Below, in pieces: positions 18,857 to 29,282 of a stretch of DNA of 64,000 nt (its first letter is position 1; each line of letters begins with the position of its first letter). The position numbers and the translations under genes are program-made. Below the pieces are notes generated by a model. It saw only the letters and a program-made list of their open reading frames with translations, was not told the origin of the DNA and ran no database searches. The stretch is from an uncultured Bacteroidales bacterium (GTDB lineage Bacteria; Bacteroidota; Bacteroidia; Bacteroidales; UBA932): assembly GCA_905234475.1 (NCBI GenBank), contig CAJOHX010000003.1, positions 21,506-85,505 of the forward strand, given 5' to 3'.

Positions 18857-21079
18857 TTATTTCATCCAACGGTCCAGCCAGTCGTAGAAGACGCGGTGCC
18901 AGTAGAGGGAGTTCTGCGGCTGGAGGATCCAGTGGTTCTCTTCGGGGAAGACCACGAGCTTGGAGGGGACACCCATCATCTGGGCGGCATTGAAAGCCGC
19001 CATGCCCTGCTCGTAGGGGATGCGGTAGTCCATCATGCCGTGGATGCAGAGGATCGGGGTGTGCCACTTCGTGACCATGCCGGAAGGGGAGTTGGCGTAG
19101 TGGCGCTGTGCCTTGGGCGTGCTGGCATAAGGCGCACCGGCCTGCTGCATGCCGCCGAAGGTGATCCCGTCACGGGCCGGGCCGATGCCCAGGGCCGGGT
19201 CGTAGGCGTACTCGGTCAGGCCGCCGTTGTCCCAGTTGGCAAACCACATCTCCTCGGTGGTGAACCAGAGCTGCTTCTCGTCGAAAATGCCGGCGTGGGC
19301 GATGAAACAGTCGTAGAGGTCGCCGTGCAGGCCCTCGAGCATGTAGGCGGAGTAGCCGCCGTAGGAGGCGCCCACGCAGGCGAGTTTATTTACGTACGGT
19401 TGGCCCTTGATGTAGCGCCCGGCGCTGAGGTAGTCCTGCATGTTGAGTCCCGGGTAGTCGCCGGAGATCTGCTCCTTCCAGGCCTGGCCGAAGGCGGTGG
19501 TGCCGCGGCGGTTCGGGAGGATGACGATATAGCCCTGCTGGGCCATCAGGCGGTAGCACCAGCGGTAGCTCCAGTCCTGCGAATTGGAGCCCTGCGGGCC
19601 TCCGAGCACGATTTCGATGGCCGGGTACTGCTTCGCCGGGTCGAACTGCGGGGGATAGAGGACCCAGCAGAGCATCTGCTGGTGGTCCACCGTCTCCACG
19701 AACACACGCTCGTCGCGCACGTCCGCAAGCTGATCGAAGATGTGCTGGTTCTCATGGGTAATCTGCTCGAAGCTGACGCCCTCCTCGGTAATCATCACGG
19801 AGACGAGCTCAGTGGGGAATTTCAGGCAATAGTAGGAGGCGAGCAGCTGCACGCCGTCCTTGCGGTCCAGTACGGCGAAGGGGGAGAAGAAGTCGAAATC
19901 CCAGTCCGGCGCGGTGATGCGCTGGGCGTCGCCGCCCAGGTCGGCGCAGTAGAGCGCCTGGATGCCCTCGCCCACGAGGGTGTTGAAGAAGAGCTCGTTG
20001 TTGTGCCACACCAGGTCGGCCACGTCGTGGTCGAAGTCCGGCAGCAGCTCGCGGATATTCTGTACGCGCAGGCCGAAGTTCTGCCCGTCCGCTTCATCTT
20101 CAAGCGATTCGACGTCAGCGACAAACAGGCGCTGGCGGTCGGCCTCGTAGCCGTCGCGCTCCATGGAGATCCAGGCGATGTGGCGGCCGTCGGGGCTCCA
20201 GACGGGGGAGGCGTCGTAGCCGCCGTCGGTCTTGACATCGAGGGTCTCGCCCGTGAGGATGTCATAGATGTAAATCCCGCAGTTGGTGCTGAAGGCGTAC
20301 TGCTTGCCCGTCTTCTTGCGGCAGGAATACACGATGTGGCGGCCGTCCGGCGCCCAGTCCAGCTGCTCTGCGCCGCCGAAAGGCTCGGTCGGGAGCTCGA
20401 ACAGGTTGTCGGTGCCGAGGATGTCCACGGAATTCTCCGGGGTGATCTGCTTCTTGCCGAGCGCTGCCACGTAGGTGCGCGGGACTTCGGTCACCCAGTG
20501 GTCCCAGTGGCGGTACATCAGGTCTTCGGTGGCGTAGGCCTGCGCCTTGTCCAGGGCGGGATCGCTGTCCGCAGGCTGCTGGAGGGCGGTGTTCTTGATG
20601 CTGCTTACGTAGAGCACCTGGGTCTGGTCCGGGGAGAGCTTGAAGTCGCTGATCCCGGCGGGGACGTCGCTGAGCTGCACCCGCTTGCCGAGTTTATTGC
20701 CCTTGAGCGGAGCCTTCCAGAGCTGTCCGCCCTGCAGGAAATAGATGCTCTTGCCGTCCAGGCTCCAGCGGGCGCCGCTGACGCTCTTGGCGTAGCGGGT
20801 GAGCTGGACCTTGTCGCTGCCGTCGGGGTTGCAGAGGAACAGGTTGCGGCAGCTGCGGTTGTCGGGGATGGAGGTATAGGAGACGCCGTACAGGATCCGG
20901 CTCCCGTCGGGGGAGAGCTGGGGATCGGACAGGCGGCCGAGGGCGAGCAGCGTCTCGGGGGTCATCACGCCGTCCTCGATCTGGATCCCGGACGGGCCGA
21001 TGTAGCCGCTGCCCTCATCTTTCTGGGTGCAACTGATAGCCATAACAAGACAGGTAATAGCGATGAATACTCGTTTCAT
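18857..21079 (-). CDS. S9-family prolyl-oligopeptidase-like lipoprotein
   Basis: Exported serine peptidase of the prolyl oligopeptidase/dipeptidyl-peptidase family. It starts with a lipoprotein signal (MKRVFIAITCLVMAISC), has an N-terminal beta-propeller with WD40-like repeats (LSPDGSRILYG, WSLDGKSIYF, WAPDGRHIVYS, WSPDGRHIAW), and ends with an alpha/beta-hydrolase domain. The nucleophile is in GASYGGYS (about residue 568), with acid and base candidates in GMMDYRIP (about 683) and ENHWIL (about 713). 740 aa from the chosen ATG at 21079; an upstream in-frame ATG would only add a poor leader. It is divergent from recG. Substrate unknown. Confidence 0.9.
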   Translation of the reverse strand: MKRVFIAITCLVMAISCTQKDEGSGYIGPSGIQIEDGVMTPETLLALGRLSDPQLSPDGSRILYGVSYTSIPDNRSCRNLFLCNPDGSDKVQLTRYAKSVSGARWSLDGKSIYFLQGGQLWKAPLKGNKLGKRVQLSDVPAGISDFKLSPDQTQVLYVSSIKNTALQQPADSDPALDKAQAYATEDLMYRHWDHWVTEVPRTYVAALGKKQITPENSVDILGTDNLFELPTEPFGGAEQLDWAPDGRHIVYSCRKKTGKQYAFSTNCGIYIYDILTGETLDVKTDGGYDASPVWSPDGRHIAWISMERDGYEADRQRLFVADVESLEDEADGQNFGLRVQNIRELLPDFDHDVADLVWHNNELFFNTLVGEGIQALYCADLGGDAQRITAPDWDFDFFSPFAVLDRKDGVQLLASYYCLKFPTELVSVMITEEGVSFEQITHENQHIFDQLADVRDERVFVETVDHQQMLCWVLYPPQFDPAKQYPAIEIVLGGPQGSNSQDWSYRWCYRLMAQQGYIVILPNRRGTTAFGQAWKEQISGDYPGLNMQDYLSAGRYIKGQPYVNKLACVGASYGGYSAYMLEGLHGDLYDCFIAHAGIFDEKQLWFTTEEMWFANWDNGGLTEYAYDPALGIGPARDGITFGGMQQAGAPYASTPKAQRHYANSPSGMVTKWHTPILCIHGMMDYRIPYEQGMAAFNAAQMMGVPSKLVVFPEENHWILQPQNSLYWHRVFYDWLDRWMK

Positions 21080-21106
21080 GATGCGGTCATTCTGGTAATA
21101 GGATTG

Positions 21107-21114
21107 CAAATGTA
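21107..21114 (-). promoter_or_regulatory. Candidate -7 box of the S9 peptidase gene
   Basis: TACATTTG on the minus strand matches TAnnTTTG and lies 27 nt upstream of the chosen ATG. No clear -33 box at the right distance. Confidence 0.45.
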
Positions 21115-21137
21115 ATAAAAATCGGCCGGATTTTTCG

Positions 21138-21145
21138 TATATTTG
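21138..21145 (+). promoter_or_regulatory. Candidate -7 box of recG
   Basis: TATATTTG, a perfect TAnnTTTG, ends 5 nt before the recG ATG. This supports the start at 21151 and implies almost no untranslated leader. Confidence 0.55.
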
Positions 21146-21150
21146 TAGGT

Positions 21151-23298
21151 ATGGCAAGGGAACTGGAGACAAGCATACAGTACCTCAGCGGGGTGGGCCC
21201 CAAGCGGGCCGCGCTGCTGCAGCGTGAGCTGGGGATCGAGACGCTCTCGGACCTGATCCACCTGTATCCCTTCCGCTACATTGACCGCAGCGGCATCACG
21301 CCCATCGCCGAGGTCGCCCCCGACCTGGCGCACGTCCAGCTGCAGGCCACGGTGGTGCGCCGCACCCTCTACGGCCCCGCCGGATCCATTGTTTCCCAGG
21401 ATACGAACCCCATCCATTTCGGCGCCTGCAAGCGCCTGTCGGTCATCGTGCAGGACGCCTCCGGCGAGATGGAGGTGGTCTTTTTCAAGGGCATCAAGTG
21501 GAACTACCAGCGGCTTGTGCCCGGCGGCACCTTCCTCTTTTTCGGCAAGCCGCAGGCCTTCGGCACGCGGCTCAACATCGTCCATCCCGAGGTGGACGCC
21601 GCGCGGGAGGGGGACGCTTCGCAGGGCACGCTCACGGGCGTGTATCCGAGCACGGAGAAGCTCAAGAACGGCGGCATCACCGGCAAGGTGATGTGCAAGC
21701 TGCAGTCCGCCGCCCTCACGCTCTGCCTCCCGGAGATCCAGGAGACGCTCCCGGAATACGTCATCCGCGATAACTCCCTGGTGTCGCTGACCTACGCGCT
21801 GCGCAACATCCATTTCCCGAAGGACAGCTATGCCCTCCAGAAGGCCACCTACCGGCTCAAGTTCGAGGAATTGTTCCTGCTGCAACTGTCGCTGCTCAAG
21901 CAGAAATACATCCGTTCGCGCGGCGAGCGCGGGCTGCCGATGCCCAAAGTGGGGGCGGACTTCCACGCCTGTTACAACGCCCTCCCGTACACGCTCACGG
22001 GCGCGCAGCAGCGCGTCATCAAGGAGATCCGCGCGGACCTGATGAGCGGCCACCAGATGAACCGGCTGCTGCAGGGCGATGTGGGGTCCGGCAAGACGAT
22101 GGTGGCGGTGCTGAGCTGCCTGATGGCCATCGGAAACGGCTTCCAGACCTGCATCATGGCGCCTACCGAGGTGCTGGCGCAGCAGCATTATGCCAATATC
22201 CAGAAGTATCTGAAGCCTACTTCTGTGCAGTGTGCGCTGCTGACCGGCAGCACGCCGCAGAAGGAGCGGCGTGCCATCCACGCCGCCCTGGAGGACGGCT
22301 CGCTCGGCATCCTCGTCGGCACACACGCCCTCCTGGAGGACAATGTCGTCTTCCGCAACCTTGGCCTTGCCGTCATTGACGAGCAGCACCGCTTTGGCGT
22401 CGATCAAAGATCCAAGCTCTGGAATAAGGGTCCCGACCGCGTGCCTCCGCATGTCCTGGTGATGACGGCGACGCCGATTCCGAGGACGCTGGCGATGACG
22501 CTGTACGGCGACCTGGACGTGTCGGTGATCGACGAGATGCCGCCGGGCCGCAAGCCCGTGCAGACGATGTGCATCGGACAGAACCGCCGGGCGGCGATGT
22601 ACAAATTCATGCGGGAGGAGATCGCCCGCGGCCGGCAGGTGTTCGTGGTCTACCCGCTGATCTTCGAGAGTGAAAAGATGGACCTGCAGAACCTGGAACA
22701 GGGCTACGAGGAGATCGTCCGCGCCTTCCCGCTGCCGGACTACAAGGTGGCCATCGTCCACGGGCAGCAGACCAATGAGGAGAAGAACTTCAACATGTCC
22801 GCGTTCGTGGCGGGCCGCGCCAACATCCTGGTCTCTACCACGGTGATCGAGGTGGGCGTGGATGTGCCGAACGCCTCCGTGATGGTCATCGAAAGCGCCC
22901 AGCGCTTCGGCCTGAGCCAGCTCCACCAGCTGCGCGGCCGCGTGGGACGTGGCGCTGAGAAGTCCTACTGCATCCTGGTCAAGGACGTCAAGACGTCCAA
23001 GGAAGCCCAGCAGCGTCTGGACCTGATGTGCGCCACGGAGGACGGCTTCGAGATCGCCGAGCAGGACATGAAGATGCGCGGTCCGGGCGACCTCGAGGGC
23101 ACGCAGCAGAGCGGCCTGCCCATCAACCTGGGGCTTGCTTCGCTCGCGAAGGACGGCCGCCTGCTTGAAGAGGCGCGCCGCTACGCTACGACGATCCTCG
23201 ACGCGGATCCCACGCTCGAGGCGCCGCAGAACGCCCCGCTGCTTCGCGAACTCCGCAAAAATAAATACGAGATAAAAGACTACAGCAAAATCTCCTAG
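21151..23298 (+). CDS. recG: ATP-dependent DNA helicase RecG
   Basis: Branched-DNA helicase that regresses stalled forks. It has an N-terminal helix-hairpin/wedge region (YLSGVGPKRAALLQ, LYPFRYIDR), then an SF2 core with GDVGSGKTM (about residue 309), DEQHRFG (about 410), MTATPIPRTLAMT and the C-terminal QLRGRVGRG motif, followed by the RecG-specific GDLEGTQQSG block. 715 aa, normal length. Its TAG stop shares the palindrome CTAG with the stop of the convergent DUF2207 gene. Confidence 0.97.
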   Translation: MARELETSIQYLSGVGPKRAALLQRELGIETLSDLIHLYPFRYIDRSGITPIAEVAPDLAHVQLQATVVRRTLYGPAGSIVSQDTNPIHFGACKRLSVIVQDASGEMEVVFFKGIKWNYQRLVPGGTFLFFGKPQAFGTRLNIVHPEVDAAREGDASQGTLTGVYPSTEKLKNGGITGKVMCKLQSAALTLCLPEIQETLPEYVIRDNSLVSLTYALRNIHFPKDSYALQKATYRLKFEELFLLQLSLLKQKYIRSRGERGLPMPKVGADFHACYNALPYTLTGAQQRVIKEIRADLMSGHQMNRLLQGDVGSGKTMVAVLSCLMAIGNGFQTCIMAPTEVLAQQHYANIQKYLKPTSVQCALLTGSTPQKERRAIHAALEDGSLGILVGTHALLEDNVVFRNLGLAVIDEQHRFGVDQRSKLWNKGPDRVPPHVLVMTATPIPRTLAMTLYGDLDVSVIDEMPPGRKPVQTMCIGQNRRAAMYKFMREEIARGRQVFVVYPLIFESEKMDLQNLEQGYEEIVRAFPLPDYKVAIVHGQQTNEEKNFNMSAFVAGRANILVSTTVIEVGVDVPNASVMVIESAQRFGLSQLHQLRGRVGRGAEKSYCILVKDVKTSKEAQQRLDLMCATEDGFEIAEQDMKMRGPGDLEGTQQSGLPINLGLASLAKDGRLLEEARRYATTILDADPTLEAPQNAPLLRELRKNKYEIKDYSKIS

Positions 23299-24980
23299 CG
23301 TCCGCCGCCGCCGTGACCGCCGCCGCTGAAGCCGCCGCCACCGCCGAAGGAGGTGTGGCCGCCGTAGCCGCCGCTGCTGCCGCCGGAGAAGGTCGAGGCG
23401 ACGTAGGAGGTCCGGGCGCTGGTGATGGCGCGCGAGAGGGTGTCCATGTTGTAGAGCACGGAGCTGAAGGTACCGTAGTCGTAGCCCACCGTCTTCTTGA
23501 AGAGGACGGGATCGATGTCCTTGAGCTGCCTGGCCACCTTGTCGGCCACGCCGAGCAGGGCGCCGAACACGAGGTACTCCTGCCACAGGTGCACCTCGAT
23601 GGTGCTGCGTTCGCCGGTGAGGGTGAAGTCTTCGAGGAACTTGCGGAAGCCCAGCAGGTTGCGGGCCTCGGCCTGGCCGGAGCTGGTATAATGCGTCCTG
23701 ACGTCCATCCAGCCCTTGTCGCGGAGCGTCCGGGAGCCCGTGGACTGGACCTTCTCCGTCCAGGAGTAGAGCCGCCGGGAGTTCCTGTTGGACCAGCTGG
23801 AGAACTCCTTGTCCTGCAGGATGCGGTCGGAGCCGGAGGCTTCGAGCATCATGCTCCAGAGCTCGCTCCCGACGGAATCGATGGGCTCCTTGCCGGTTTT
23901 GTCCTGGGCGAATGTGATCTCGACCCTGCCTTTGGCGTCCTTTTGGACGTCCAGGTAGCCCTTGTAGATCATGCGGAGGATCTCCGCGGAGGCGAGGGCG
24001 TTCTTCTTGCGGTCTTCGCCCAGGCGGGTGAGGGTGTAGTCGGAGGCGATGAGGTCGCCGCCGAAAGGCACCTCGCGGCACCAGCCGATTGAATTGGGAT
24101 CGGTGCCGAGGATCTTCTTCTTGTCGCGCTTGGAGACCTTGCCTGAGGCCTTGCGGATGGCCTTGCGGCCGAGCAGGTACATGACCAGCATGGTGAAGAA
24201 TGCGGCCATGTCGCTCACTTCGTCCTCGTCTTCTCCGCTATAGCTGTCGCCGAAATCGGCGCCCTCCATGGCGGTTGTCAATACGTCGCTGAATTCGCGG
24301 TCCTGTACGCTGGGGGAATTGAAAATGCCCTTGTTGAAACGAAGCAGCGAAATCACGGAGCTATAGTAGCTGAAAGGCCCGGAGGACTCATAGACAATGC
24401 TGCCGTCTTCCGCAAATGCGAGCGTGCCGTCGAAGCCGAAGCCCCAGGCACGGGTGTTGGTCGTGTCCAGCTTGACGCCCAGTCCTTCGGAGGGCTTGAT
24501 CGTCACGCGGACATGCTGCGGGGGAGCGGCGAGTTCGTCGGTGACGAACTGCATGTGGAGCATGTCGTAGTCGTTGAGGGTCTTGACCGTGTTGGTCATG
24601 ATGTACAAGGGCTCGAAGACATGGTCACCGTATTCGCCGATGCCCCAGCAGAGCTCCACGCCGCGCGATTTGTGCACGATGCCGAAACGGCCGGCCTTCT
24701 GCTTGCGGCTGCGGTCCACATCCCACTCGCCGTCGTCGGACAGCTCCTTGCCGTCGCTGAAGACGGTGAAATCCCGGATCTGGATGTCGCCGAGGTTCTC
24801 CCGGGGGAGGTACCACTCCGTGATCTCGTCGCCCGTATTGACGTCCCATTTCTCGTGGATGAGGGCCTCTCCGTTCTTGAAGAGGGTCACCACGATGTCC
24901 ACGTCGCGGACTTTCTGTTCACGGGCAAAGACGGCAAAGGTCGAAACCAATGCCGCCATGAGGGCAAGCCATTTTCTCAT
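23295..24980 (-). CDS. DUF2207 membrane protein with glycine-rich tail
   Basis: Predicted exported and membrane-anchored protein of the DUF2207 family, function unknown. Cleavable-looking signal (MRKWLALMAALVSTFAVFA), an N-terminal beta-rich domain (VDIVVTLFKNGEALIHEKWDV), a membrane segment near residues 248-262 (MAAFFTMLVMYLLG), a basic stretch, then a cytoplasmic domain. The last 35 residues are almost entirely Gly/Ser with a few aromatic residues (GGSSGGYGGHTSFGGGGGF), as is common in this family. 561 aa. It begins 2 nt after the LemA stop; LemA and DUF2207 often co-occur. Confidence 0.8.
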   Translation of the reverse strand: MRKWLALMAALVSTFAVFAREQKVRDVDIVVTLFKNGEALIHEKWDVNTGDEITEWYLPRENLGDIQIRDFTVFSDGKELSDDGEWDVDRSRKQKAGRFGIVHKSRGVELCWGIGEYGDHVFEPLYIMTNTVKTLNDYDMLHMQFVTDELAAPPQHVRVTIKPSEGLGVKLDTTNTRAWGFGFDGTLAFAEDGSIVYESSGPFSYYSSVISLLRFNKGIFNSPSVQDREFSDVLTTAMEGADFGDSYSGEDEDEVSDMAAFFTMLVMYLLGRKAIRKASGKVSKRDKKKILGTDPNSIGWCREVPFGGDLIASDYTLTRLGEDRKKNALASAEILRMIYKGYLDVQKDAKGRVEITFAQDKTGKEPIDSVGSELWSMMLEASGSDRILQDKEFSSWSNRNSRRLYSWTEKVQSTGSRTLRDKGWMDVRTHYTSSGQAEARNLLGFRKFLEDFTLTGERSTIEVHLWQEYLVFGALLGVADKVARQLKDIDPVLFKKTVGYDYGTFSSVLYNMDTLSRAITSARTSYVASTFSGGSSGGYGGHTSFGGGGGFSGGGHGGGGR

Positions 24981-24982
24981 TC

Positions 24983-25531
24983 CTAGATATTGAGGGAAGG
25001 CATCCCGGTCTTCTGCTCCTCGACCTTGAGGTAATCGCGGACCTTGAAGCCGAAGATGGCGGCCACGATGGAGTCGGGGATCTGACGGACGAGGTTGTTG
25101 TAGTTGGTCGCGGTGTCGTTGTACACCATCTTGCTGGTACGGACCATGTTGGTGTATTTGTCGACGGCGTCCATGGCCTTGGCGTAGTTCTCGTTGGCCT
25201 TGAGGTCGGGATACTGCTCGACGACGACGTTCAGCCGGCTCATCACCTGGCCCATGAGGTTCTCCTGGGCGTCGACCTGCTCGGCGGTGCTGTTGCCGTC
25301 GATCGGGCGGCGCTGGGCGATCGTGTCGCGGAGCGTGTTGTACTCATGCTCGTTGTAGGACTTGATCAGCTCGACCATGCCGGTGAGGGCATCCCAGCGG
25401 CTCTCTTGCTGCACGCCGATGGTGCTCATGGCATTCTTGCAAAGCTCATCCTTGTTGACGAGTTTGCGCTGGACGGAAATCACCCAAACGACGAGGAGGG
25501 CGATGATGACGATGGCAATGATAATTCCCAT
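24983..25531 (-). CDS. LemA family protein
   Basis: Small membrane-tethered helical protein of unknown cellular role. The N-terminal membrane helix MGIIIAIVIIALLVVWVISV is followed by the conserved helical bundle with NAMSTIGVQQESRWDAL, VDAQENLMGQVMSRLNVVVEQYPDLKAN and VRQIPDSIVAAIFGFK. 182 aa from the ATG at 25531; the longer frame would place extra charged residues before the helix. It is in an operon with the DUF2207 gene. Confidence 0.92.
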   Translation of the reverse strand: MGIIIAIVIIALLVVWVISVQRKLVNKDELCKNAMSTIGVQQESRWDALTGMVELIKSYNEHEYNTLRDTIAQRRPIDGNSTAEQVDAQENLMGQVMSRLNVVVEQYPDLKANENYAKAMDAVDKYTNMVRTSKMVYNDTATNYNNLVRQIPDSIVAAIFGFKVRDYLKVEEQKTGMPSLNI

Positions 25532-25580
25532 TTGTTTTGTTGGTTTAGAGTTAAAATCATGTAAATATAGGAAAAAAATA

Positions 25581-25610
25581 AAAAACCGCCCCAAATGAGG
25601 CGGTTTTTTT
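25581..25610 (-). terminator. Intrinsic terminator after pckA (also U-tailed on the plus strand)
   Basis: Stem ACCGCC/GGCGGT extended by A:T pairs, AAAAACCGCC (25581-25590) with GGCGGTTTTTTT (25599-25610), loop of 8 nt. It lies between the pckA stop and the lemA start and has A/T tracts on both sides, so it could stop transcription in either direction. Confidence 0.88.
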
Positions 25611-25612
25611 GG

Positions 25613-25639
25613 AGATTCCGGGTCAAGCCCGGAATGACG
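25613..25639. repeat. Dispersed 27-nt palindromic repeat, copy 2
   Basis: Identical over 27 nt to 7398-7424. Stem ATTCCGGG/CCCGGAAT at 25615-25635. It sits in the 3' region of pckA, immediately before its terminator. Confidence 0.85.
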
Positions 25640-25642
25640 GTA

Positions 25643-27247
25643 CTACAGCTGCGGACCGGCAGCGACGAGAGCCTTGCCGGCGGCGTTGGACTCGTACTTG
25701 GCGAAGTTCTTGATGAAGCGGCCGGCGAGGTCCTTTGCCTTGTCGTCCCAGATCTTCGGATCGGCGTAGGTGTCGCGCGGGTCGAGGATGCCGGTGTCGA
25801 CACCCTTGAGCTCGGTGGGAACCTCGAAGTTGAAGTAAGGGATCATCTTGGTCGGGGCCTTGTCGATGCTGCCGTCCAGGATGGCGTCGATGATTCCGCG
25901 CGTGTCCTTGATGGAGATGCGCTTGCCGGTGCCGTTCCATCCGGTGTTGACGAGGTAGGCCTTGGCGCCGCTCTTCTCCATGCGCTTCACCAGCTCCTCG
26001 GCGTACTTGGTCGGATGGAGCTCCAGGAAGGCCTGGCCGAAGCAGGCGGAGAAGGTCGGGGTGGGCTCGGTGATGCCGCGCTCAGTGCCGGCGAGCTTGG
26101 CGGTGAAGCCGCTCAGGAAGTAGTACTTGCACTGCTCGGGGGTCAGGATGGAGACCGGAGGCAGCACGCCGAAAGCGTCGGCGGACAGGAAGATGACCTG
26201 CTTGGCGGCGGGACCCTGGGACAGCGGGCGGACGATCTTCTCGATGTGGTAGATCGGGTAGCTGACGCGGGTGTTCTCGGTGACGCTCTTGTCGTTGAAG
26301 TCGATCTTGCCGTTGGCGTCCACGGTGACGTTCTCGAGGAGGGCGTCGCGGCGGATGGCGTTGTAGATGTCGGGCTCGGACTCCTTGTCCAGCTTGATGA
26401 CCTTGGCGTAGCAGCCGCCTTCGAAGTTGAAGACGCCTTCGTCGTCCCAGCCGTGCTCGTCGTCACCGATGAGGAGGCGCTTGGGGTCGGTGGAAAGGGT
26501 GGTCTTGCCGGTGCCGGACAGGCCGAAGAAGATGGCGGTGTTCTCGCCGTTCATGTCGGTGTTGGCGGAGCAGTGCATGGCAGCGATGCCCTTGAGCGGG
26601 AGGAAATAGTTCATCATGGAGAAGAGGCCCTTCTTCATCTCACCGCCGTACCAGGTGTTGAGGATGACCTGCTCCTTGCTGCTGACGTTGAACGCCACGC
26701 AGGTGTCGCTGCGGAGGCCGAGCTCCTTGTAGTTGTCCACCTTGGCCTTGGCGGCGCAGTAGACGAGGAAGTCAGGCTCCTGGTCGAATTCGGCCTGGTT
26801 CATCGGACGGATGAACATGTTGGTCACGAAGTGGGCCTGCCATGCCACCTCCATGATGAAGCGGATCTTCATGCGGGTGTCCTTGTGGGTGCCGCAGAAG
26901 CCGTCCACGACGAAGAGGCGCTTGCCGCTGAGCTGCTTGAGGGCCAGGCTCTTGACCTCCTTCCAGACCTTCTCGGACATCTCGTGGTTGTCGTTGGGAT
27001 ACTCCGGAGTGTTCCACCAAACGGTGTCCTTGGAGTTCTTGTCCATCACGATGTACTTGTCCTTGGGCGAGCGTCCGGTGTAGACGCCGGTCATGACGTT
27101 GATGGCGCCGAGTTCGGTCACCTGACCTTTGTCATAGCCCTCCAGACCGGGCTTGGTCTCCTCGTTGTAGAGGACTTCGTAGGTCGGATTGTAGAGGATC
27201 TCGGTCACTCCCTTGATGCCGTACTTGCTTAAATCGATCTTAGGCAT
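25643..27247 (-). CDS. pckA: Phosphoenolpyruvate carboxykinase (ATP)
   Basis: Interconverts oxaloacetate and PEP using ATP. In Bacteroidales it mainly works toward oxaloacetate for succinate formation. The kinase-1a P-loop GLSGTGKTT (about residue 240) and the following metal-binding [19 protein letters not shown] block are intact, as is the substrate-binding TGRSPKDKY near residue 57. 534 aa, normal length. It has its own promoter (TTTG-N20-TATATTTG) with a leader of about 55 nt and is followed by a strong terminator. Confidence 0.97.
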   Translation of the reverse strand: MPKIDLSKYGIKGVTEILYNPTYEVLYNEETKPGLEGYDKGQVTELGAINVMTGVYTGRSPKDKYIVMDKNSKDTVWWNTPEYPNDNHEMSEKVWKEVKSLALKQLSGKRLFVVDGFCGTHKDTRMKIRFIMEVAWQAHFVTNMFIRPMNQAEFDQEPDFLVYCAAKAKVDNYKELGLRSDTCVAFNVSSKEQVILNTWYGGEMKKGLFSMMNYFLPLKGIAAMHCSANTDMNGENTAIFFGLSGTGKTTLSTDPKRLLIGDDEHGWDDEGVFNFEGGCYAKVIKLDKESEPDIYNAIRRDALLENVTVDANGKIDFNDKSVTENTRVSYPIYHIEKIVRPLSQGPAAKQVIFLSADAFGVLPPVSILTPEQCKYYFLSGFTAKLAGTERGITEPTPTFSACFGQAFLELHPTKYAEELVKRMEKSGAKAYLVNTGWNGTGKRISIKDTRGIIDAILDGSIDKAPTKMIPYFNFEVPTELKGVDTGILDPRDTYADPKIWDDKAKDLAGRFIKNFAKYESNAAGKALVAAGPQL

Positions 27248-27308
27248 AACTTTTATGTTTTTAGAATTTATTTTGAATAACTAATACTTTCGTTACCAAA
27301 AAATCGTG

Positions 27309-27340
27309 CAAATATAGTGAATTCCCCGCACTTTTCCAAA
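27309..27340 (-). promoter_or_regulatory. Promoter of pckA
   Basis: Minus-strand TTTG (plus 27337-27340), 20-nt spacer, TATATTTG (27309-27316). This is one of the clearest consensus promoters in the window. Confidence 0.75.
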
Positions 27341-27374
27341 GCCCGGGCGGGGGAAGAATCCGGAGAAATTCGTT

Positions 27375-27382
27375 TAAATTTG
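27375..27382 (+). promoter_or_regulatory. Candidate -7 box of recQ
   Basis: TAAATTTG matches TAnnTTTG and ends 5 nt before the recQ ATG. Confidence 0.5.
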
Positions 27383-27387
27383 CAAGG

Positions 27388-29268
27388 ATGGAAGCACTGG
27401 AGGTACTGAAGCAGTATTGGGGCTACGAAGCCTTCCGGCCGATGCAGGAGGAGATCATTTCTGCGGCGGCCCAGGGTCGCGACGTGCTGGCCATCCTGCC
27501 CACGGGCGGGGGCAAATCGGTGTGCTTCCAGGTGCCCGCCCTGATGCAGGAAGGGCTTGCGCTCGTGGTCACGCCGCTGGTCGCCCTGATGAAAGACCAG
27601 GTGCAGAACCTCGCCGCCCGGGGCATCCGCGCCCTGTCCATCCACGCCGGCATGGACCGGCGGCAGGTGGACACTGCGCTCAACAACGCTGCCTACGGGG
27701 ATTTCAAGTTCCTGTACGTCTCGCCGGAGCGCCTGGGCACGGCGCTGTTCCAGTCCTACCTGTCCATCCTGCCCCTCAGCTATATCGTCGTGGACGAGGC
27801 GCACTGCATCTCGCAGTGGGGCTATGATTTCCGCCCGGATTATCTGGAAATCGGCGCGCTGCGCAAACTGGTGGACGTGCCGGTGATTGCCCTCACGGCC
27901 ACGGCTACGCCGCAGGTGGCGGAGGACATCATGGACAAGCTAGGCTTCCGGGAGCGCCTGCTGCTGCGGAGCGGTTTCGAGCGGCCCAACCTTTCTTATA
28001 TCGTGCGCCACTGCGAGGACAAGACGGGGCAGCTGCTGGACATCTGCCGCGGCGTCCAGGGCTCCGGCATCGTCTACATGCGGCACCGGCGCCGCTGCGA
28101 GGAGGTGGCGGCTTTCCTGAAGGAGAATGGCGTCAGTGCCTCGTCCTACCATGCCGGCCTGGGCGGGGAAGTGCGCGCGGAGCGCCAGGAAGCCTGGAAG
28201 CGGGGGAGCATCCGCGTGATGGTGTGCACCAATGCCTTTGGCATGGGCATCGACAAGCCGGACGTGCGCTTCGTAGCCCACACGGGCCTGCCGGAGAGCC
28301 CGGAATCCTATTTCCAGGAGGCGGGCCGCGCCGGACGGGACGGGGAGCGCGCCTGGGCCGTCCTCCTGTGGAACGGCACGGACGTTCGCCGGCTGAAACA
28401 GCTGCTGGACGTCTCCTTCCCCTCGCTGGAGTTTATCGCCGACATCTATCAGAAGCTCCATATTTTCTTCGAGATCCCCTACGAGGCGGGCGCCGGACGG
28501 CAGCTGAAATTCGACCTGGCGGCGTTCTCGAAGCATTTCAAGCTCCAGCCGGCGTCCGTGCACTATGCCCTGAAATACCTGGAGCGCTCGGAGCACCTGA
28601 CCTTCTCGGAGGATGTCGAGGTGGCCACGCAGGTGCGCATCATGGTGGACCGCAACGTCCTGTACGACATTGATTTGCCGGATCCGGCGATGGTGACGCT
28701 GCTGGAGGTGTTGATGCGCCGCTACCCGGGCATCTTCTCCTATCCCGTGCCGGTGCACGAGGATGCCGTGGCGGGGGCCTGCGGCCTGACGGTGCCGCAG
28801 CTGCGTCAGCTGCTCTACCGCACCTCGCTGGAGCATGTCATCAAATACATCCCCGGGGACCGCTGCGACGTCGTATTCCTGCACCACAACCGGCTGATGC
28901 CGGGCAACGTGGACCTGCAGAAGTCCAAGTATGACTTCCTGCTGGAGAACGCCCGCCGGCGCGCGGACGCCATGGTGGAATATGCCTCCGAGGCGGACCT
29001 GTGCCGTTCGCGCTGGCTGCTGCGCTATTTCGGGCAGGAAGAGTCCGCAGACTGCGGCAGCTGCGATGTCTGCCGTGCCGCGCGGGATGCCGGATCTCCA
29101 AACCGTCATTCCGGGCCAGACCCTGAATCTCAGGTCCGCGCCTGGTGGGCGGCGCACCCCGGCGCCACCCTGCAGGATTTCCGCGCCGCCTGTGCCGACC
29201 CGTCCTCCGGGATGCCGCCGGATGCGGTCGCCATTTACCGCCGGATGCTCGACGCCGGGGAGCTCTGA
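27388..29268 (+). CDS. recQ: ATP-dependent DNA helicase RecQ
   Basis: SF2 3'-5' helicase. Visible: N-terminal FRPMQEEII aromatic/Q region, Walker A TGGGKS (about residue 40), [18 protein letters not shown] (about 134), TATATPQV, and the C-terminal zinc-binding cysteines in [12 protein letters not shown]...DCGSCDVC (about 538-563). A 27-nt palindromic repeat (29104-29130) follows the zinc region in frame and encodes [10 protein letters not shown], just before a short C-terminal segment. There is no complete HRDC domain. 626 aa. Confidence 0.95.
   Translation: MEALEVLKQYWGYEAFRPMQEEIISAAAQGRDVLAILPTGGGKSVCFQVPALMQEGLALVVTPLVALMKDQVQNLAARGIRALSIHAGMDRRQVDTALNNAAYGDFKFLYVSPERLGTALFQSYLSILPLSYIVVDEAHCISQWGYDFRPDYLEIGALRKLVDVPVIALTATATPQVAEDIMDKLGFRERLLLRSGFERPNLSYIVRHCEDKTGQLLDICRGVQGSGIVYMRHRRRCEEVAAFLKENGVSASSYHAGLGGEVRAERQEAWKRGSIRVMVCTNAFGMGIDKPDVRFVAHTGLPESPESYFQEAGRAGRDGERAWAVLLWNGTDVRRLKQLLDVSFPSLEFIADIYQKLHIFFEIPYEAGAGRQLKFDLAAFSKHFKLQPASVHYALKYLERSEHLTFSEDVEVATQVRIMVDRNVLYDIDLPDPAMVTLLEVLMRRYPGIFSYPVPVHEDAVAGACGLTVPQLRQLLYRTSLEHVIKYIPGDRCDVVFLHHNRLMPGNVDLQKSKYDFLLENARRRADAMVEYASEADLCRSRWLLRYFGQEESADCGSCDVCRAARDAGSPNRHSGPDPESQVRAWWAAHPGATLQDFRAACADPSSGMPPDAVAIYRRMLDAGEL
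29104..29130. repeat. Dispersed 27-nt palindromic repeat, copy 3, inside recQ
   Basis: Reverse orientation relative to copies 1 and 2, matching them at about 24 of 27 positions. It is translated as part of RecQ ([10 protein letters not shown]). Confidence 0.75.
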
Positions 29269-29282
29269 TCCGTCGCGCGGGG

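Noticed and set aside
18617..21115. An 832-codon plus-strand frame opposite the S9 peptidase
   Set aside because: The catalytic serine, propeller repeats and signal peptide are all on the minus strand; this frame is a shadow.
21076..24081. A 1001-codon minus-strand frame opposite recG and overlapping DUF2207
   Set aside because: recG and DUF2207 have clear motifs in their own frames; this frame has none and is a shadow.
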